Source: Gordonia sp. ABSL11-1
GTDB lineage: Bacteria > Actinomycetota > Actinomycetes > Mycobacteriales > Mycobacteriaceae
Direction of reading: 5' to 3'
NCBI RefSeq assembly: GCF_030315685.1
Contig: NZ_JASXSI010000014.1
Span: forward strand, 62,001-126,000
Length of the DNA: 64,000 nt
This document shows, one piece after another, positions 1 to 8,498 of this stretch. Made by a program: the position numbers and the translations under genes. The number at the start of each line of letters is the position of its first letter. Position 1 is the stretch's first letter. The notes under the pieces were generated by a model. That model saw only the letters and a program-made list of their open reading frames with translations, had not been told where the DNA came from and did no database searches.

Positions 1-1
1 C

Positions 2-595
2 GCGTGGCTGCTCGTGCTCGTCACGACGACGCTGACGGCGGGCCGTCGGGGACCGTGGGGAGCGATCGGTGCTCTCGTCGAGACGGTCAGCGCCGGCCTG
101 CCGCAGTACTGGCTGGGCTCCATCCTGTTGGTGGTCTTCGCCATCAACCTGGCCTGGTTCCCGGTGGAGAGCGGCACTGGTCTGTACGGCCTGGTGTTGC
201 CGGTGCTGACGCTGGCGATCCCGCTGGCCGGATTCCTGGGCAGCGTGGCCCGCGACGAGTTCGCCCGCGCTCTCGACCAACCGTTCGTGCTGACCGCCCG
301 CAGCCGAGGCCTCGGGGATCTGTCCGTCCGCGCACGACATGTGCTGCGGCACTCTGTGATCCCTGCGATCACGGTATCCGGTTGGGCGATGGGCGCCCTG
401 CTGTCGGGGGCGGTCATCGCGGAGACGGTGTTCGCCCGGGCCGGGATCGGACAGACCCTCGTCGCCGCGGCCAGCTCACGCGATGTCCCGCTCGTCAGCG
501 GCATCGTCGTCCTCGTCGCCGCGATCTACATCGTCGCCAACCTGCTCGTCGATGTGCTCTACACCGTCATCGACCCACGGATCGAGGTCCCATGA
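2..595 (+). CDS. Oligopeptide/dipeptide ABC transporter permease, DppB type (5' end outside window)
   Basis: This is the C-terminal part of the first inner-membrane permease of a peptide- or nickel-type ABC importer. The reading frame is open from the first bases of the window, so the true start lies upstream. The visible part has four to five hydrophobic segments and the cytoplasmic coupling loop (roughly TARSRGL... then RHSVIPAIT) that contacts the ATPase. The C-terminal DPR motif is usual for DppB/OppB proteins. It overlaps the next permease gene by 4 bp (ATGA), so the genes are translated together. The substrate cannot be told; location just upstream of the nitrilase cluster is suggestive only, because a strong hairpin separates the two. 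Confidence 0.9.
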   Translation, partial: AWLLVLVTTTLTAGRRGPWGAIGALVETVSAGLPQYWLGSILLVVFAINLAWFPVESGTGLYGLVLPVLTLAIPLAGFLGSVARDEFARALDQPFVLTARSRGLGDLSVRARHVLRHSVIPAITVSGWAMGALLSGAVIAETVFARAGIGQTLVAAASSRDVPLVSGIVVLVAAIYIVANLLVDVLYTVIDPRIEVP

Positions 596-1482
596 CCATT
601 CTGTCGCCACGCCCCACCGCAGATGCCGGCGGAAGTGCCGGTGCGAATGCTGCAGTCGACGTCAACGGCCGGCGCTGGTCGGTGCCGCCGACCGTCGCCG
701 CTGCCATCGTGGTCCTGGCGCTGCTCGCCGTCGCCGTCGTCGTGCCCGCGCTCCTCGCCCCGTACGATCCGCTCGCGATCAACCTGGACGCCACGCTGTC
801 GCCGCCGAGCTGGGCGCATCCGTTCGGAACGGATCTGTCCGGTCGGGATCTGTTGAGCCGGGTCATCTTCGGGACCCGACAGTCGTTGGCCATCGGCTTC
901 GGTGCTGTCGGTGTGGCGCTGGTCCTCGCCATCGTCCTCGGGATCACCGCGGGTCTGTCGGGCCGGGTCGCGCAGGCGCTGGCGAACCGCTGGATCGACG
1001 TGATGTTTGCGTTCCCGACGATTCTGCTCGGCCTGCTCATCACCTCGGTGTTCGGGCCCGGACCGTGGACCCTGGTGTTCGCCATCGGGATCGGCATCGC
1101 GCCGGGGTACGCGCGGATCGTCCGCGGCCAGGTGCTCACCGTCCGAGAGGCCCCGTACATCGAGGCGGCGACCGCGCTCGGACACTCACGACGGCGAATC
1201 CTGCTGCAGCACATCGCACCCAATGCACTACGTCCCATGGTGGTCACCGCGACACTCGGCATCGGGCAGGCAATCATCTGGGCGTCCGGATTGGCCTACC
1301 TGGGGCTGGGTGTCGCGCCGCCATCGCCGGAGTGGGGAGCGCTGCTCGACGCCGGCCGTACCTACATCACGGTCGCCTGGTGGCTGGAGATCTTCCCCGG
1401 ACTCGTCATCGTGCTCACCGCCCTCGCATTCACCACCGTGGGACGCCACCTCGGCGCCCGACTGGAAGGAACGACCCGATGA
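592..1482 (+). CDS. Oligopeptide/dipeptide ABC transporter permease, DppC type
   Basis: This is the second membrane permease of the peptide-type ABC importer, 296 residues. The start is the ATG overlapping the stop of the upstream permease (ATGA). A hydrophilic N-terminus of about 25 residues is followed by a first membrane segment near residues 29-50, the DppC-typical periplasmic patch with HPFGTDLSGRD (near residues 78-88), and a binding-protein-dependent transport domain with the EAA coupling loop around EAATALGHSRRRI. The length is usual for DppC. Its 3' end overlaps the ATPase gene by 4 bp. Together with its neighbours it forms the transmembrane channel. Confidence 0.93.
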   Translation: MTILSPRPTADAGGSAGANAAVDVNGRRWSVPPTVAAAIVVLALLAVAVVVPALLAPYDPLAINLDATLSPPSWAHPFGTDLSGRDLLSRVIFGTRQSLAIGFGAVGVALVLAIVLGITAGLSGRVAQALANRWIDVMFAFPTILLGLLITSVFGPGPWTLVFAIGIGIAPGYARIVRGQVLTVREAPYIEAATALGHSRRRILLQHIAPNALRPMVVTATLGIGQAIIWASGLAYLGLGVAPPSPEWGALLDAGRTYITVAWWLEIFPGLVIVLTALAFTTVGRHLGARLEGTTR

Positions 1483-3200
1483 CCACCGTTGCCTCCACCA
1501 CATCAGGCGCGGCAGACCTGGCCGACGACGTCCGGGACGCCGATCAGCCGCTCGCCGCGGTCCGCGACCTCCGCGTCTCCTTCGGCGGTCGCGAAGTCGT
1601 CCGGGGAGTCTCCTTCGAGGTGAATGCCGGCGAATGCCTCGCCATCGTCGGGGAGTCGGGGTCCGGGAAATCGGTCACCGCGCGCACGCTCATCGGCCTG
1701 ACCGGTGACGGCGCTCGGATCGATGCGGACGCCGTGACGTTCGGCGGACGTTCGCTCCTGGGTCTCACCGATCGGCAGTGGCGGCAGATCCGAGGTCGGG
1801 AGATCGGGTTCGTCCTGCAGGACGCGCTGGTGTCGCTAGACCAGTTGCGCACGGTCGGCAGCGAGATCGGTGAGGCTTGGAGTGCCCACCACGGTCTGCG
1901 GCTGGGACCGGCCGCCCTACGACGGGCGGAGCGTGACGAGAAGGTCGTCGAACTCCTCGGTCTCGTCGGCGTACCCGAACCCCGGGTGCGAGCCGGACAG
2001 CGCCCGCACGAACTGTCCGGTGGTCTGCGGCAACGCGCGCTCATCGCCTCGGCCATCGCGCAGGATCCGAAGCTGTTGATCGCCGACGAACCGACGACGG
2101 CGCTCGACGCGACCGTGCAGGCCCAGATCCTGGACGTCCTGGGGGAGGCCAAGGAACGGGGGAACGGTGTCATCCTGATCTCGCACGATCTGGCCGTCGT
2201 CGCTCGGCTGGCCGACCGAGTCGCCGTGATGCGCCGCGGTGAGATCGTCGAGTACGGGCCGACGGCCGAGGTGTTGCGTGCTCCCGAGCACGACTACACG
2301 CGGAGCCTGCTCGCCTCGATCCCCTCACGGACGTCGAAGGGCTCGCTGCTCACCACCGGCGAGACCCTGACGGTGGCCGACACCGAGTCCGGACCGGGTT
2401 CGTCGGCCGAGGACCAGCCGCTGGCGCTGCGAGTGCGCGATGTCCGCAAGTCGTTCGCCGCGCGAGACAAGACCGAGCGTGCCGCGGTGCGCGGCATCAG
2501 TTTCGATCTCGCGCCCGGCCGCACCCTCGGCATCGTCGGTGAGTCCGGCTCCGGGAAGACCACCACCGCCCGCATCGTGCTCGGTCTCACCTGCCCCGAC
2601 GCCGGCACCGTCGAGCTCAACGGTCGCGCATGGAGCGCGCTGTCGGACAAGGAGCGCCGCGCCAACCGTCATCAGATCTCCGTGATCTATCAGGACCCGC
2701 TGAGTTCGTTCGATCCGCGTTGGGATGTGGAACGGATCCTGCGCGACAGTCTGCGTTCACGAGGGCTGCGCGGGGGCGCGGCCGACGAGCGGGTGTCCGA
2801 GCTGCTCGACCATGTCGGTCTGTCCGACGCCTTCCGGCACCGCCATCCCCTCAAACTGTCCGGTGGGCAACGCCAGCGTGTGGCCATCGCGCGGGCCTTG
2901 GCACCCGAGCCGTCGGTCATCGTCTGTGACGAACCGGTCTCCGCGCTCGACGTCTCGATCCAGGCGCGCATCCTCGACCTGCTCGCCCGGCTGCAAGCGG
3001 AAACCGGTGTCGCCCTTGTCTTCATCTCCCACGACCTCGGCGTCATCCATCACGTCGCCGACGACATCCTCGTGATGCGCGACGGTGAGGCCGTCGAGTA
3101 CGGCGATGCCGACAAGGTCTTCGGCGACCCCGACCATCCGTACACCCGCGAACTGCTCGCCGCCGTCCCGACCATCGACGAGAGCGAGTCGGTGGCCTGA
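1479..3200 (+). CDS. Peptide-type ABC transporter ATPase with two nucleotide-binding domains (DppD-DppF fusion)
   Basis: A single 573-residue protein carries both ATPases of the importer. Domain 1 (about residues 25-270) has Walker A GESGSGKS, signature LSGGLRQR and Walker B LLIADEPT. Domain 2 (about 310-560) has Walker A GESGSGKT, signature LSGGQRQR and Walker B VIVCDEPV. Each domain ends with the oligopeptide-transporter C-terminal extension (EHDYTRSLL, DHPYTRELL). Duplicated ATPases of this kind are common for Dpp-type systems in actinobacteria. Domain 1 has LSGGLRQR in place of the more usual LSGGMRQR or LSGGQRQR. The start is the ATG overlapping the DppC stop. It is the last gene before the terminator at about 3255. 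Confidence 0.93.
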   Translation: MTTVASTTSGAADLADDVRDADQPLAAVRDLRVSFGGREVVRGVSFEVNAGECLAIVGESGSGKSVTARTLIGLTGDGARIDADAVTFGGRSLLGLTDRQWRQIRGREIGFVLQDALVSLDQLRTVGSEIGEAWSAHHGLRLGPAALRRAERDEKVVELLGLVGVPEPRVRAGQRPHELSGGLRQRALIASAIAQDPKLLIADEPTTALDATVQAQILDVLGEAKERGNGVILISHDLAVVARLADRVAVMRRGEIVEYGPTAEVLRAPEHDYTRSLLASIPSRTSKGSLLTTGETLTVADTESGPGSSAEDQPLALRVRDVRKSFAARDKTERAAVRGISFDLAPGRTLGIVGESGSGKTTTARIVLGLTCPDAGTVELNGRAWSALSDKERRANRHQISVIYQDPLSSFDPRWDVERILRDSLRSRGLRGGAADERVSELLDHVGLSDAFRHRHPLKLSGGQRQRVAIARALAPEPSVIVCDEPVSALDVSIQARILDLLARLQAETGVALVFISHDLGVIHHVADDILVMRDGEAVEYGDADKVFGDPDHPYTRELLAAVPTIDESESVA

Positions 3201-3254
3201 GCCACCCGCCGGGGGCGGCCTGAACCGCCGTCCCGACACCCACCCCTTCTCTGC

Positions 3255-3288
3255 AACACCACCTTGGTTCAGAACCAAGGTGGTGTTT
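3255..3288 (+). terminator. Perfect 16-bp hairpin terminator after the peptide importer operon
   Basis: Two perfect 16-nt inverted arms (AACACCACCTTGGTTC and its complement) meet with one central base and are followed by a short T run. The hairpin lies 55 nt after the stop of the ABC ATPase gene with no other gene before it. It should end the importer transcript, so the nitrilase cluster that follows probably has its own promoter. Confidence 0.8.
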
Positions 3289-3386
3289 GCCATGGAGGGT
3301 GCGTGTTCGCGGCCCGCGAATCTCGGCGGCCGCCGAACCTCGCGCGGCGCCATGTTAACTGGATCCGCTGCTCAATTATTCCGCCG

Positions 3387-3402
3387 GTAACCACCGCGCA
3401 AT
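3387..3402 (+). promoter_or_regulatory. Possible GlnR-type site upstream of the nitrilase cluster
   Basis: GTAAC, six bases, then GCAAT resembles one half of the actinobacterial GlnR box (GTnAC-N6-GnAAC). It lies 148 nt before the MSMEG_0572-type gene. The link is attractive because the mycobacterial homologues are known as nitrogen-starvation response genes, but one degenerate half-site is weak evidence. The rest of the 349-nt gap (3201-3549) holds only the terminator at 3255-3288 and no supported gene. Confidence 0.28.
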
Positions 3403-3549
3403 ACAACAGGCGTGAACTGAATGTCGTAGCCGAGCAGGGCTACTCACCGAGATCCTCCGGGATCTGCTCCACCGTCTGAGGCAGCGTCGCCTCATCCATC
3501 AGATCTGTGCTGACGGAATCGACCCGTCGCAGACATTACAGGAGACCCC

Positions 3550-4074
3550 GTGTCCTCTTTCGACGAAACCATCACCGACAACATCGCCACCTCGCTCGCC
3601 GAGATCCCGCATCCCTCGCTTCCGAAGGGATCGAACATCTACGGCGGGACCAAGATCTTCCCCGACTACCAGGCCGAGGACGGCGAGACCTACTTCACCC
3701 TGGTGCACGGGATCGCACACGAGTCGTCCGTGTCGTTCGTCGCCGTCCTGCAGGCGACCCGGGCGCTGCGCAAGGGCTTCGAATCCGCTGTCTACTTCTA
3801 CGGACCCGGTGCCATCAATTGCCTTGCCACCCGCGGCTTTCCGAAGACCGGTGACTCGGGATTCCCCGGCGAGCAGAACATCAACGACTCGCTGGAGACC
3901 TTCATTTCCGAGGGTGGCACGGTGTTCTGCTGCCGATTCGGCCTCGCCCTCCACGGCGGACGGGAAGAAGACCTCATCGAGGGCGTCATCCCGGCCCATC
4001 CGCTCGACGTGCAAGACGCCATCATCCATTACGCGCGCAAGGGCGCGATCATCAATTCCACCTACATGGTGTGA
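3550..4074 (+). CDS. MSMEG_0572/Sll0783-family nitrogen starvation response protein
   Basis: A 174-residue protein that I recognise as the first gene of Nit1C nitrilase clusters. Family members are small, soluble and induced by nitrogen limitation; their biochemical role is not established. Visible family features are IYGGTKIFPDYQAEDG near residues 30-45, the HGIAHESS segment, and a C-terminal half rich in Gly and His (GGREEDLIEGVIPAHPLDVQD). There is no signal peptide or membrane segment. The ATG start follows an AGGAG ribosome site (TACAGGAGACCCCGTG region). An in-frame GTG also lies at 3550, so the codon used here is GTG. The nitrilase gene begins 28 nt downstream in the same direction. 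Confidence 0.9.
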   Translation: MSSFDETITDNIATSLAEIPHPSLPKGSNIYGGTKIFPDYQAEDGETYFTLVHGIAHESSVSFVAVLQATRALRKGFESAVYFYGPGAINCLATRGFPKTGDSGFPGEQNINDSLETFISEGGTVFCCRFGLALHGGREEDLIEGVIPAHPLDVQDAIIHYARKGAIINSTYMV

Positions 4075-4102
4075 CCGACCCCGACACCACCCGAGGACCA
4101 AC

Positions 4103-5002
4103 ATGACCACCATCGCTGCGGTCGCGGCCAACTTCACCCGCGATCTCGAGCAGAACTACGAGACCATCGCCGACTACGTCGATCAGGCCCGACGGCGGGG
4201 CGTCGAGTTCCTCGTATTCCCGGAAGCAGCCATCGGCGGCTACCTGTCGTCGCTCGGCAACCACGGGGACACGGTCAAGAACACGACGAGATCTTTGCCG
4301 CCGGCCATTCGGCTCGACGGTCCGGAAATCCAACGCGTGCAGTCGATCATCGGCGACCTCGTGATCGCCATCGGATTCTGCGAGCTCGCCGACGACGGCG
4401 AGACCCGCTACAACGCCGCTGCCGTGCTCGACGGCACCCGTATCTACGGGAGCTATCGCAAGGTTCATCAGCCGCTGGGTGAGAACATGTCGTATTCGTC
4501 GGGATCGCACTACGGTGTGTTCGACACCCCCGTCGGCCGCGTCGGACTCCAGATCTGTTATGACAAGGCGTTTCCCGAGGCCGCCCGGGTGATGGCCCTG
4601 AACGGGGCGGAGATCATCGCGAGCCTGTCGGCGTGGCCGGCCGCACGCACGGCTACCGCGGAGAACCTGCAGGACGATCGTTGGACCTACCGGTTCAACC
4701 TGTTCGACACCGCACGTGCCCTCGACAACCAGGTCTTCTGGCTCGCCGCCAACCAATCTGGCACGTTCGGATCGCTGCGGTACGTCGGGAACGCAAAGGT
4801 CGTCGATCCGGGCGGCAACATCCTCGACACGACCCTGCTCGACAGCGGGATGGCCGTCGCCGACGTCGACATCGCGGGCACCTTCACCGCGATGCGCGGT
4901 GGGATGTTCCATCTCCGCGACCGCCGGCCCGACGTCTACGGCGTGCTGACCGACCTCGATGCCACCGGCACAGCGGCATGGCGAGACCTGTCCCATGCCT
5001 GA
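4103..5002 (+). CDS. Nit1/Nit6803-family nitrilase (active-site complete)
   Basis: This 299-residue nitrilase of the carbon-nitrogen hydrolase fold is the enzyme that names the Nit1C cluster. It would hydrolyse an organic nitrile, releasing ammonia; related clusters have been linked to assimilation of cyanide in Pseudomonas, so a cyanide-derived or small nitrile is a candidate substrate. The catalytic triad is complete: Glu41 (FPEAAIGGY), Lys120 (YRKVHQP) and the nucleophile Cys152 (QICYDKAFPE). No signal peptide is seen, so it is cytoplasmic. The stop overlaps the start of the next gene. A diverged copy without the cysteine lies at the far end of the same cluster (11032). Confidence 0.95.
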   Translation: MTTIAAVAANFTRDLEQNYETIADYVDQARRRGVEFLVFPEAAIGGYLSSLGNHGDTVKNTTRSLPPAIRLDGPEIQRVQSIIGDLVIAIGFCELADDGETRYNAAAVLDGTRIYGSYRKVHQPLGENMSYSSGSHYGVFDTPVGRVGLQICYDKAFPEAARVMALNGAEIIASLSAWPAARTATAENLQDDRWTYRFNLFDTARALDNQVFWLAANQSGTFGSLRYVGNAKVVDPGGNILDTTLLDSGMAVADVDIAGTFTAMRGGMFHLRDRRPDVYGVLTDLDATGTAAWRDLSHA

Positions 5003-5318
5003 GATGACCTTCACTGTCCGGTGGCCCGACGGCCGGGTGCAGAACTGTTACTCACCGAGTCTGGTGATGCACGATCACCTCGACATCGGCGGCCACTACA
5101 CCGTCGGCGATTTCCGTTCGCGTGCAACGACTGCGCTCGACGAGGCGGCCGAACGTGTGCGCGCCAGGTTCGGATTCGCCTGTACGTCGGCCGCCGCCAC
5201 CGCCGGCGAGATCACCCGCAACGCCGCCCGATACGACACCGATTCCATCGTCGAGATCCTCGACATGCATCCACCCCTGCCGACCCCCACACCTTCCATC
5301 GCTCCGGAGACATCATGA
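4995..5318 (+). CDS. MSMEG_0570-family nitrogen starvation response protein
   Basis: A 107-residue small protein recognised by its N-terminus (MTFTVRWPDG then QNCYSPSLVMHDHL), which is characteristic of the MSMEG_0570 family found only with Nit1-type nitrilases. Its function is unknown. I chose the ATG at 4995, inside the last codons of the nitrilase gene; an ATG nine bases later would remove only three residues. The C-terminus is proline-rich (LPTPTPSIAPE). It overlaps the following flavoprotein gene by 4 bp, so nitrilase, this protein and the flavoprotein are translationally coupled. Confidence 0.88.
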   Translation: MPEMTFTVRWPDGRVQNCYSPSLVMHDHLDIGGHYTVGDFRSRATTALDEAAERVRARFGFACTSAAATAGEITRNAARYDTDSIVEILDMHPPLPTPTPSIAPETS

Positions 5319-6592
5319 GCGCCACCACAACCCCCAACCACCATCCCGTCGTCATCGTCGGAGGCGGCCAGGCCGGACTCTCGGTCAGCTGGTACCTCGG
5401 CCGCGCCGGCGTCGATCACCTCGTGATCGAGTCGAAGACACCGACCCACGCCTGGGCCGACTCCCGTTGGGACAACTTCACCCTGGTCACACCCAACTGG
5501 CACTGCCGACTACCCGGCTACGCCTACGACGGGCCGGAACCGGACGGATTCATGACCCGTGACGAGGTCGTCGACTGGCTGGCCCGCTGGCTCGACACCT
5601 TCACCCCACCCGTCCGCGAACACACCACCGTCACCAACCTCCGGCAGACCGGCGACGCCGGATTCGAGCTCACCCTCAACAGTGCGGACGGTATCGAGAC
5701 CATCACCTGCGGACAGGTCGTCGTCGCCACCGGCGGCTACCCGCTGCCGGTCATCCCGTCGTACGCGGCGTCGCTGGATCCGGCTGTCTTGCAGATCCAC
5801 TCCGAGCAGTACTTCAACGCCGACCAGCTGCCCGACGGTGCAGTGCTGGTGGTCGGGTCGGGACAGTCCGGCGCTCAGATCGCCGAGGATCTGCATCTCG
5901 CCGGCCGCGACGTCCACCTCGCGATCGGCAACGCACCGCGTGTCGCCCGGTTCTACCGTGGGCGCGACTGCATGACGTGGCTGGCCGACATGGGTCTGTA
6001 CGACACCCCGACGCAGGAGTACCCGGGAGGCAGAGCAGCGCAGGAGAAGACCAATCACTACGTCACGGGTCGCGAGGGCGGTCGCGACGTCGACCTGCGC
6101 CAGTTCGCCGCCGAGGGCATGTCCCTTTACGGCGCACTCGCCGACGGCAAGGACGCGCACCTGCGATTCGCACCGTCTCTGACGGCCTCCCTCGACAAGG
6201 CCGACTCGGTCTACAACTCGATCTGTGCCGACATCGACCGCTATATCGAGGCGCATGACATCGACGCCCCGCCGCCCCGCCGATACGAGCCGGTATGGGA
6301 ACCGCAGTCCGACCCCACCGACCTCGACCTGCATGCTGCGGGGATCACCAGCATCGTGTGGGCGATCGGCTTCCGGCCGGACTACCGATGGATCGACGCG
6401 AGTGCGTTCGACGGCGCGGGCCGCCCGATGCAGACTCGCGGCATCACCCAGGTTCCCGGGCTCAGCTTCATCGGGCTGCCGTGGATGCACACCTGGGGTT
6501 CGGGCCGATTCCTCGGCATTGACCGCGATGCCCGTCATGTCGCCGACAGCGTCGTCGCTGGAATCGCACGTCACGTTCGCGCCGCATCCTGA
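5315..6592 (+). CDS. MSMEG_0569-family flavin-dependent oxidoreductase
   Basis: A 425-residue FAD/NAD(P)H-dependent monooxygenase-like enzyme of the Nit1C cluster. An FAD-binding GGGQAG motif lies near residues 14-19 after a short polar leader. A second Rossmann motif, GSGQSG, lies near residue 185 for the nicotinamide cofactor. The segment LVTPNWHCRLPGY is typical of this family. It resembles flavin-containing monooxygenases and may oxidise an N-containing substrate before or after the nitrilase step, but no reaction has been assigned that I can name. The ATG start overlaps the upstream stop (ATGA). The next gene in this direction is a cupin not usual for the cluster. Confidence 0.9.
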   Translation: MSATTTPNHHPVVIVGGGQAGLSVSWYLGRAGVDHLVIESKTPTHAWADSRWDNFTLVTPNWHCRLPGYAYDGPEPDGFMTRDEVVDWLARWLDTFTPPVREHTTVTNLRQTGDAGFELTLNSADGIETITCGQVVVATGGYPLPVIPSYAASLDPAVLQIHSEQYFNADQLPDGAVLVVGSGQSGAQIAEDLHLAGRDVHLAIGNAPRVARFYRGRDCMTWLADMGLYDTPTQEYPGGRAAQEKTNHYVTGREGGRDVDLRQFAAEGMSLYGALADGKDAHLRFAPSLTASLDKADSVYNSICADIDRYIEAHDIDAPPPRRYEPVWEPQSDPTDLDLHAAGITSIVWAIGFRPDYRWIDASAFDGAGRPMQTRGITQVPGLSFIGLPWMHTWGSGRFLGIDRDARHVADSVVAGIARHVRAAS

Positions 6593-6627
6593 CATACCAA
6601 ACCATGCTCTTGCAGAAGGACATAATG

Positions 6628-7029
6628 ATGACGCCCACCAACCTCGTGGATCTCGAAGTCGCCGATTCCAGCAGACTTCCGTGGCAGATACTGTCCGTCA
6701 AACAGATCGGCGCAGAGATTCCGTTCAAATCATTGCTCGCAGATCCTGATACCGGCATGCAGGTGATGCTGCTTCGGTACGACGCCGGTTTCACCAACAC
6801 CTGGCACACGCACCCATGCGCACACGGCATGTATGTCCTTGATGGAGTGTTGGTCACCCACCAGGGTGAATACGGGCCTGGAAGCTTTGTCTGGTTCCCC
6901 GAGGGCGGGTGGATGGAGCACGGCGCCACGCCGGACAACGACGTGACATTCTTGTTCATCACGAACAAGCCGTTCTCCATCTGCTATGAGTCCGACCCAG
7001 ACCATCCGTATCCGATGACGCAAGTCTGA
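6628..7029 (+). CDS. Cupin-domain protein inserted in the Nit1C cluster
   Basis: A 133-residue single-domain cupin. The first cupin motif is seen as HTHPCAHGMYVLDG and the second as a GSFVWFPEGGWMEHGA stretch, giving His residues able to bind a metal. A good AGAAGGA ribosome site at 6614-6620 sits 7 nt before the ATG at 6628; a second ATG three bases earlier and another at 6604 are possible. Base use around its start is more AT-rich than its neighbours. The gene and the ligase after it interrupt the usual order between the MSMEG_0569- and MSMEG_0568-type genes, so both may adapt the cluster to a particular substrate. It could be a small dioxygenase, an isomerase or a ligand sensor. Confidence 0.85.
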   Translation: MTPTNLVDLEVADSSRLPWQILSVKQIGAEIPFKSLLADPDTGMQVMLLRYDAGFTNTWHTHPCAHGMYVLDGVLVTHQGEYGPGSFVWFPEGGWMEHGATPDNDVTFLFITNKPFSICYESDPDHPYPMTQV

Positions 7030-7035
7030 CCGGCA

Positions 7036-8481
7036 ATGATGGCACGCCGACCGATCTCCGCGGTCATCGCCGATCGAGCGCGTCGCGCTCCGGACGAGAT
7101 CCTCGTCCGAGAACGATCGGGTACGGCGACGGCCGCCGAGCTCGACATCCGGGCGACACGGGTCGCGCGACTGTTGATCCAGCACGGTGCCCGTCGCGAC
7201 GACCGCGTGATCATCTCCTTGCCCAACGGCATCGGGTTCGTCGTGGCATGCATCGCGATCTGGCGGGTCGGGGCGACCCCGATGCCTCTCGACCCCAGCC
7301 TCGCTGACGACGAACGCTCCACGATCGAACAGCTCGCGCAACCGGTGGCGGCGTTCGGGCGCGCGCCCATCCACACCGGCATCGTCCATGTCTCCGAAGC
7401 GCAATCGCAATCTATGTCGACCGCGCGGCTGGTGGATCGGTGGTCGCGCTGCTGGAAGGCGCCGACGTCGTCGGGTAGCACGGGTCGGCCGAAGGTGATC
7501 GCCAGCACCGCGCCGGCTCTCGTCGACCCGGATGCTCCGGTGGCACCGTTCGTCCCGCACCGCGCGACGCAGCTGGTGTCGTCGCCGATGTGGCATTCCA
7601 CCGCATTCACCTACGCGTTCCGAGGACTCACCGCCGGGCATCGCCTGGTGATCGAGCCCTCCTTCGATCCGATGGCGTTCCTGGACTGCATCGAACGCCA
7701 TCGCGTGAGTTGGGCGGTGCTGTCGCCGCCGTCGATTCGACGGCTCCTGCGCCTACCGCATGAGGTGCGAGAACGCCGCGACATCACCGCCCTCGACTCG
7801 ATCCTCCACCTCGGCGGACGCTGTCCCGAACCGGACAAACGCGCACTGATCGAGTGGCTCGGCGCGGACCGCGTCGTCGAGGTGTATGCGGGCAGCGAGT
7901 CCAACGGGCTCACCATGATCCGCGGAGACGACTGGCTCGAACACCCGGGTTCCGTCGGCCGTCCGATCGGCGGCACCGAGATCCGGATCGAATCCGACGA
8001 CGGAGCGGTCGTCGGTGCCGGCGTACCCGGCACCATCTGGATGCGCCGCGGCATCCGGAGTTCCTACCGCTATGTCGGCGCGACGTCACGCCGTACCACA
8101 GACGGATGGGACACGTTGGGAGACATCGGATACCTCGACGACGACGGCTACCTCACGGTGCTCGATCGCGAGGCCGACACGATCCACCGCGGCGGGACGA
8201 CCGTGTATCCCGCAGACGTCGAGCAGACCTTCGAGAGTCACCCGCTGGTGCGGGGCGCCGTCGCAGTCGGTGAGGACGCCGCCGACGCGACGAGCCTCAC
8301 CGTTGTCGTCGACATCGCCGACTCAACCCTCACCGTCGACGAGCTCAGCCGGTTCGCGACCCGGCGTCTCGCTCCCGCAGCCCGACCAGACCGCATCTGC
8401 GTCACCCGCCGACAACTCCGCAACGATGCGGGCAAGATCCGCCGACGAGCGGTGGCCGGGTGCGGCCGTCGCATCATCTGA
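7036..8481 (+). CDS. AMP-forming acyl-CoA synthetase/ligase inserted in the Nit1C cluster
   Basis: A 481-residue member of the ANL adenylating family. It would activate a carboxylic acid as an acyl-adenylate and probably pass it to CoA. Visible motifs are the P-loop TSSGSTGRPK near residues 148-157, the A8 region with DGWDTLGDIGYLDDDGYL and the hinge DREADTIHRGG, and the C-terminal catalytic lysine in NDAGKIRR. The usual YGxTE motif is replaced by YAGSESNG, so the acid-binding pocket is atypical. A nitrilase makes carboxylic acids, so activation of the nitrilase product is a reasonable guess. It starts six bases after the cupin stop, with a second ATG three bases in, and is followed by the radical SAM gene after 17 nt. 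Confidence 0.88.
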   Translation: MMARRPISAVIADRARRAPDEILVRERSGTATAAELDIRATRVARLLIQHGARRDDRVIISLPNGIGFVVACIAIWRVGATPMPLDPSLADDERSTIEQLAQPVAAFGRAPIHTGIVHVSEAQSQSMSTARLVDRWSRCWKAPTSSGSTGRPKVIASTAPALVDPDAPVAPFVPHRATQLVSSPMWHSTAFTYAFRGLTAGHRLVIEPSFDPMAFLDCIERHRVSWAVLSPPSIRRLLRLPHEVRERRDITALDSILHLGGRCPEPDKRALIEWLGADRVVEVYAGSESNGLTMIRGDDWLEHPGSVGRPIGGTEIRIESDDGAVVGAGVPGTIWMRRGIRSSYRYVGATSRRTTDGWDTLGDIGYLDDDGYLTVLDREADTIHRGGTTVYPADVEQTFESHPLVRGAVAVGEDAADATSLTVVVDIADSTLTVDELSRFATRRLAPAARPDRICVTRRQLRNDAGKIRRRAVAGCGRRII

Positions 8482-8498
8482 ACGAACGGAGTTTCCAC

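Noticed and set aside
483..1478. Long upstream extension of the double ATPase frame
   Set aside because: It is the shadow of the DppC gene in another frame; Arg-rich composition and the ATG at 1479 overlapping the DppC stop fix the real start.
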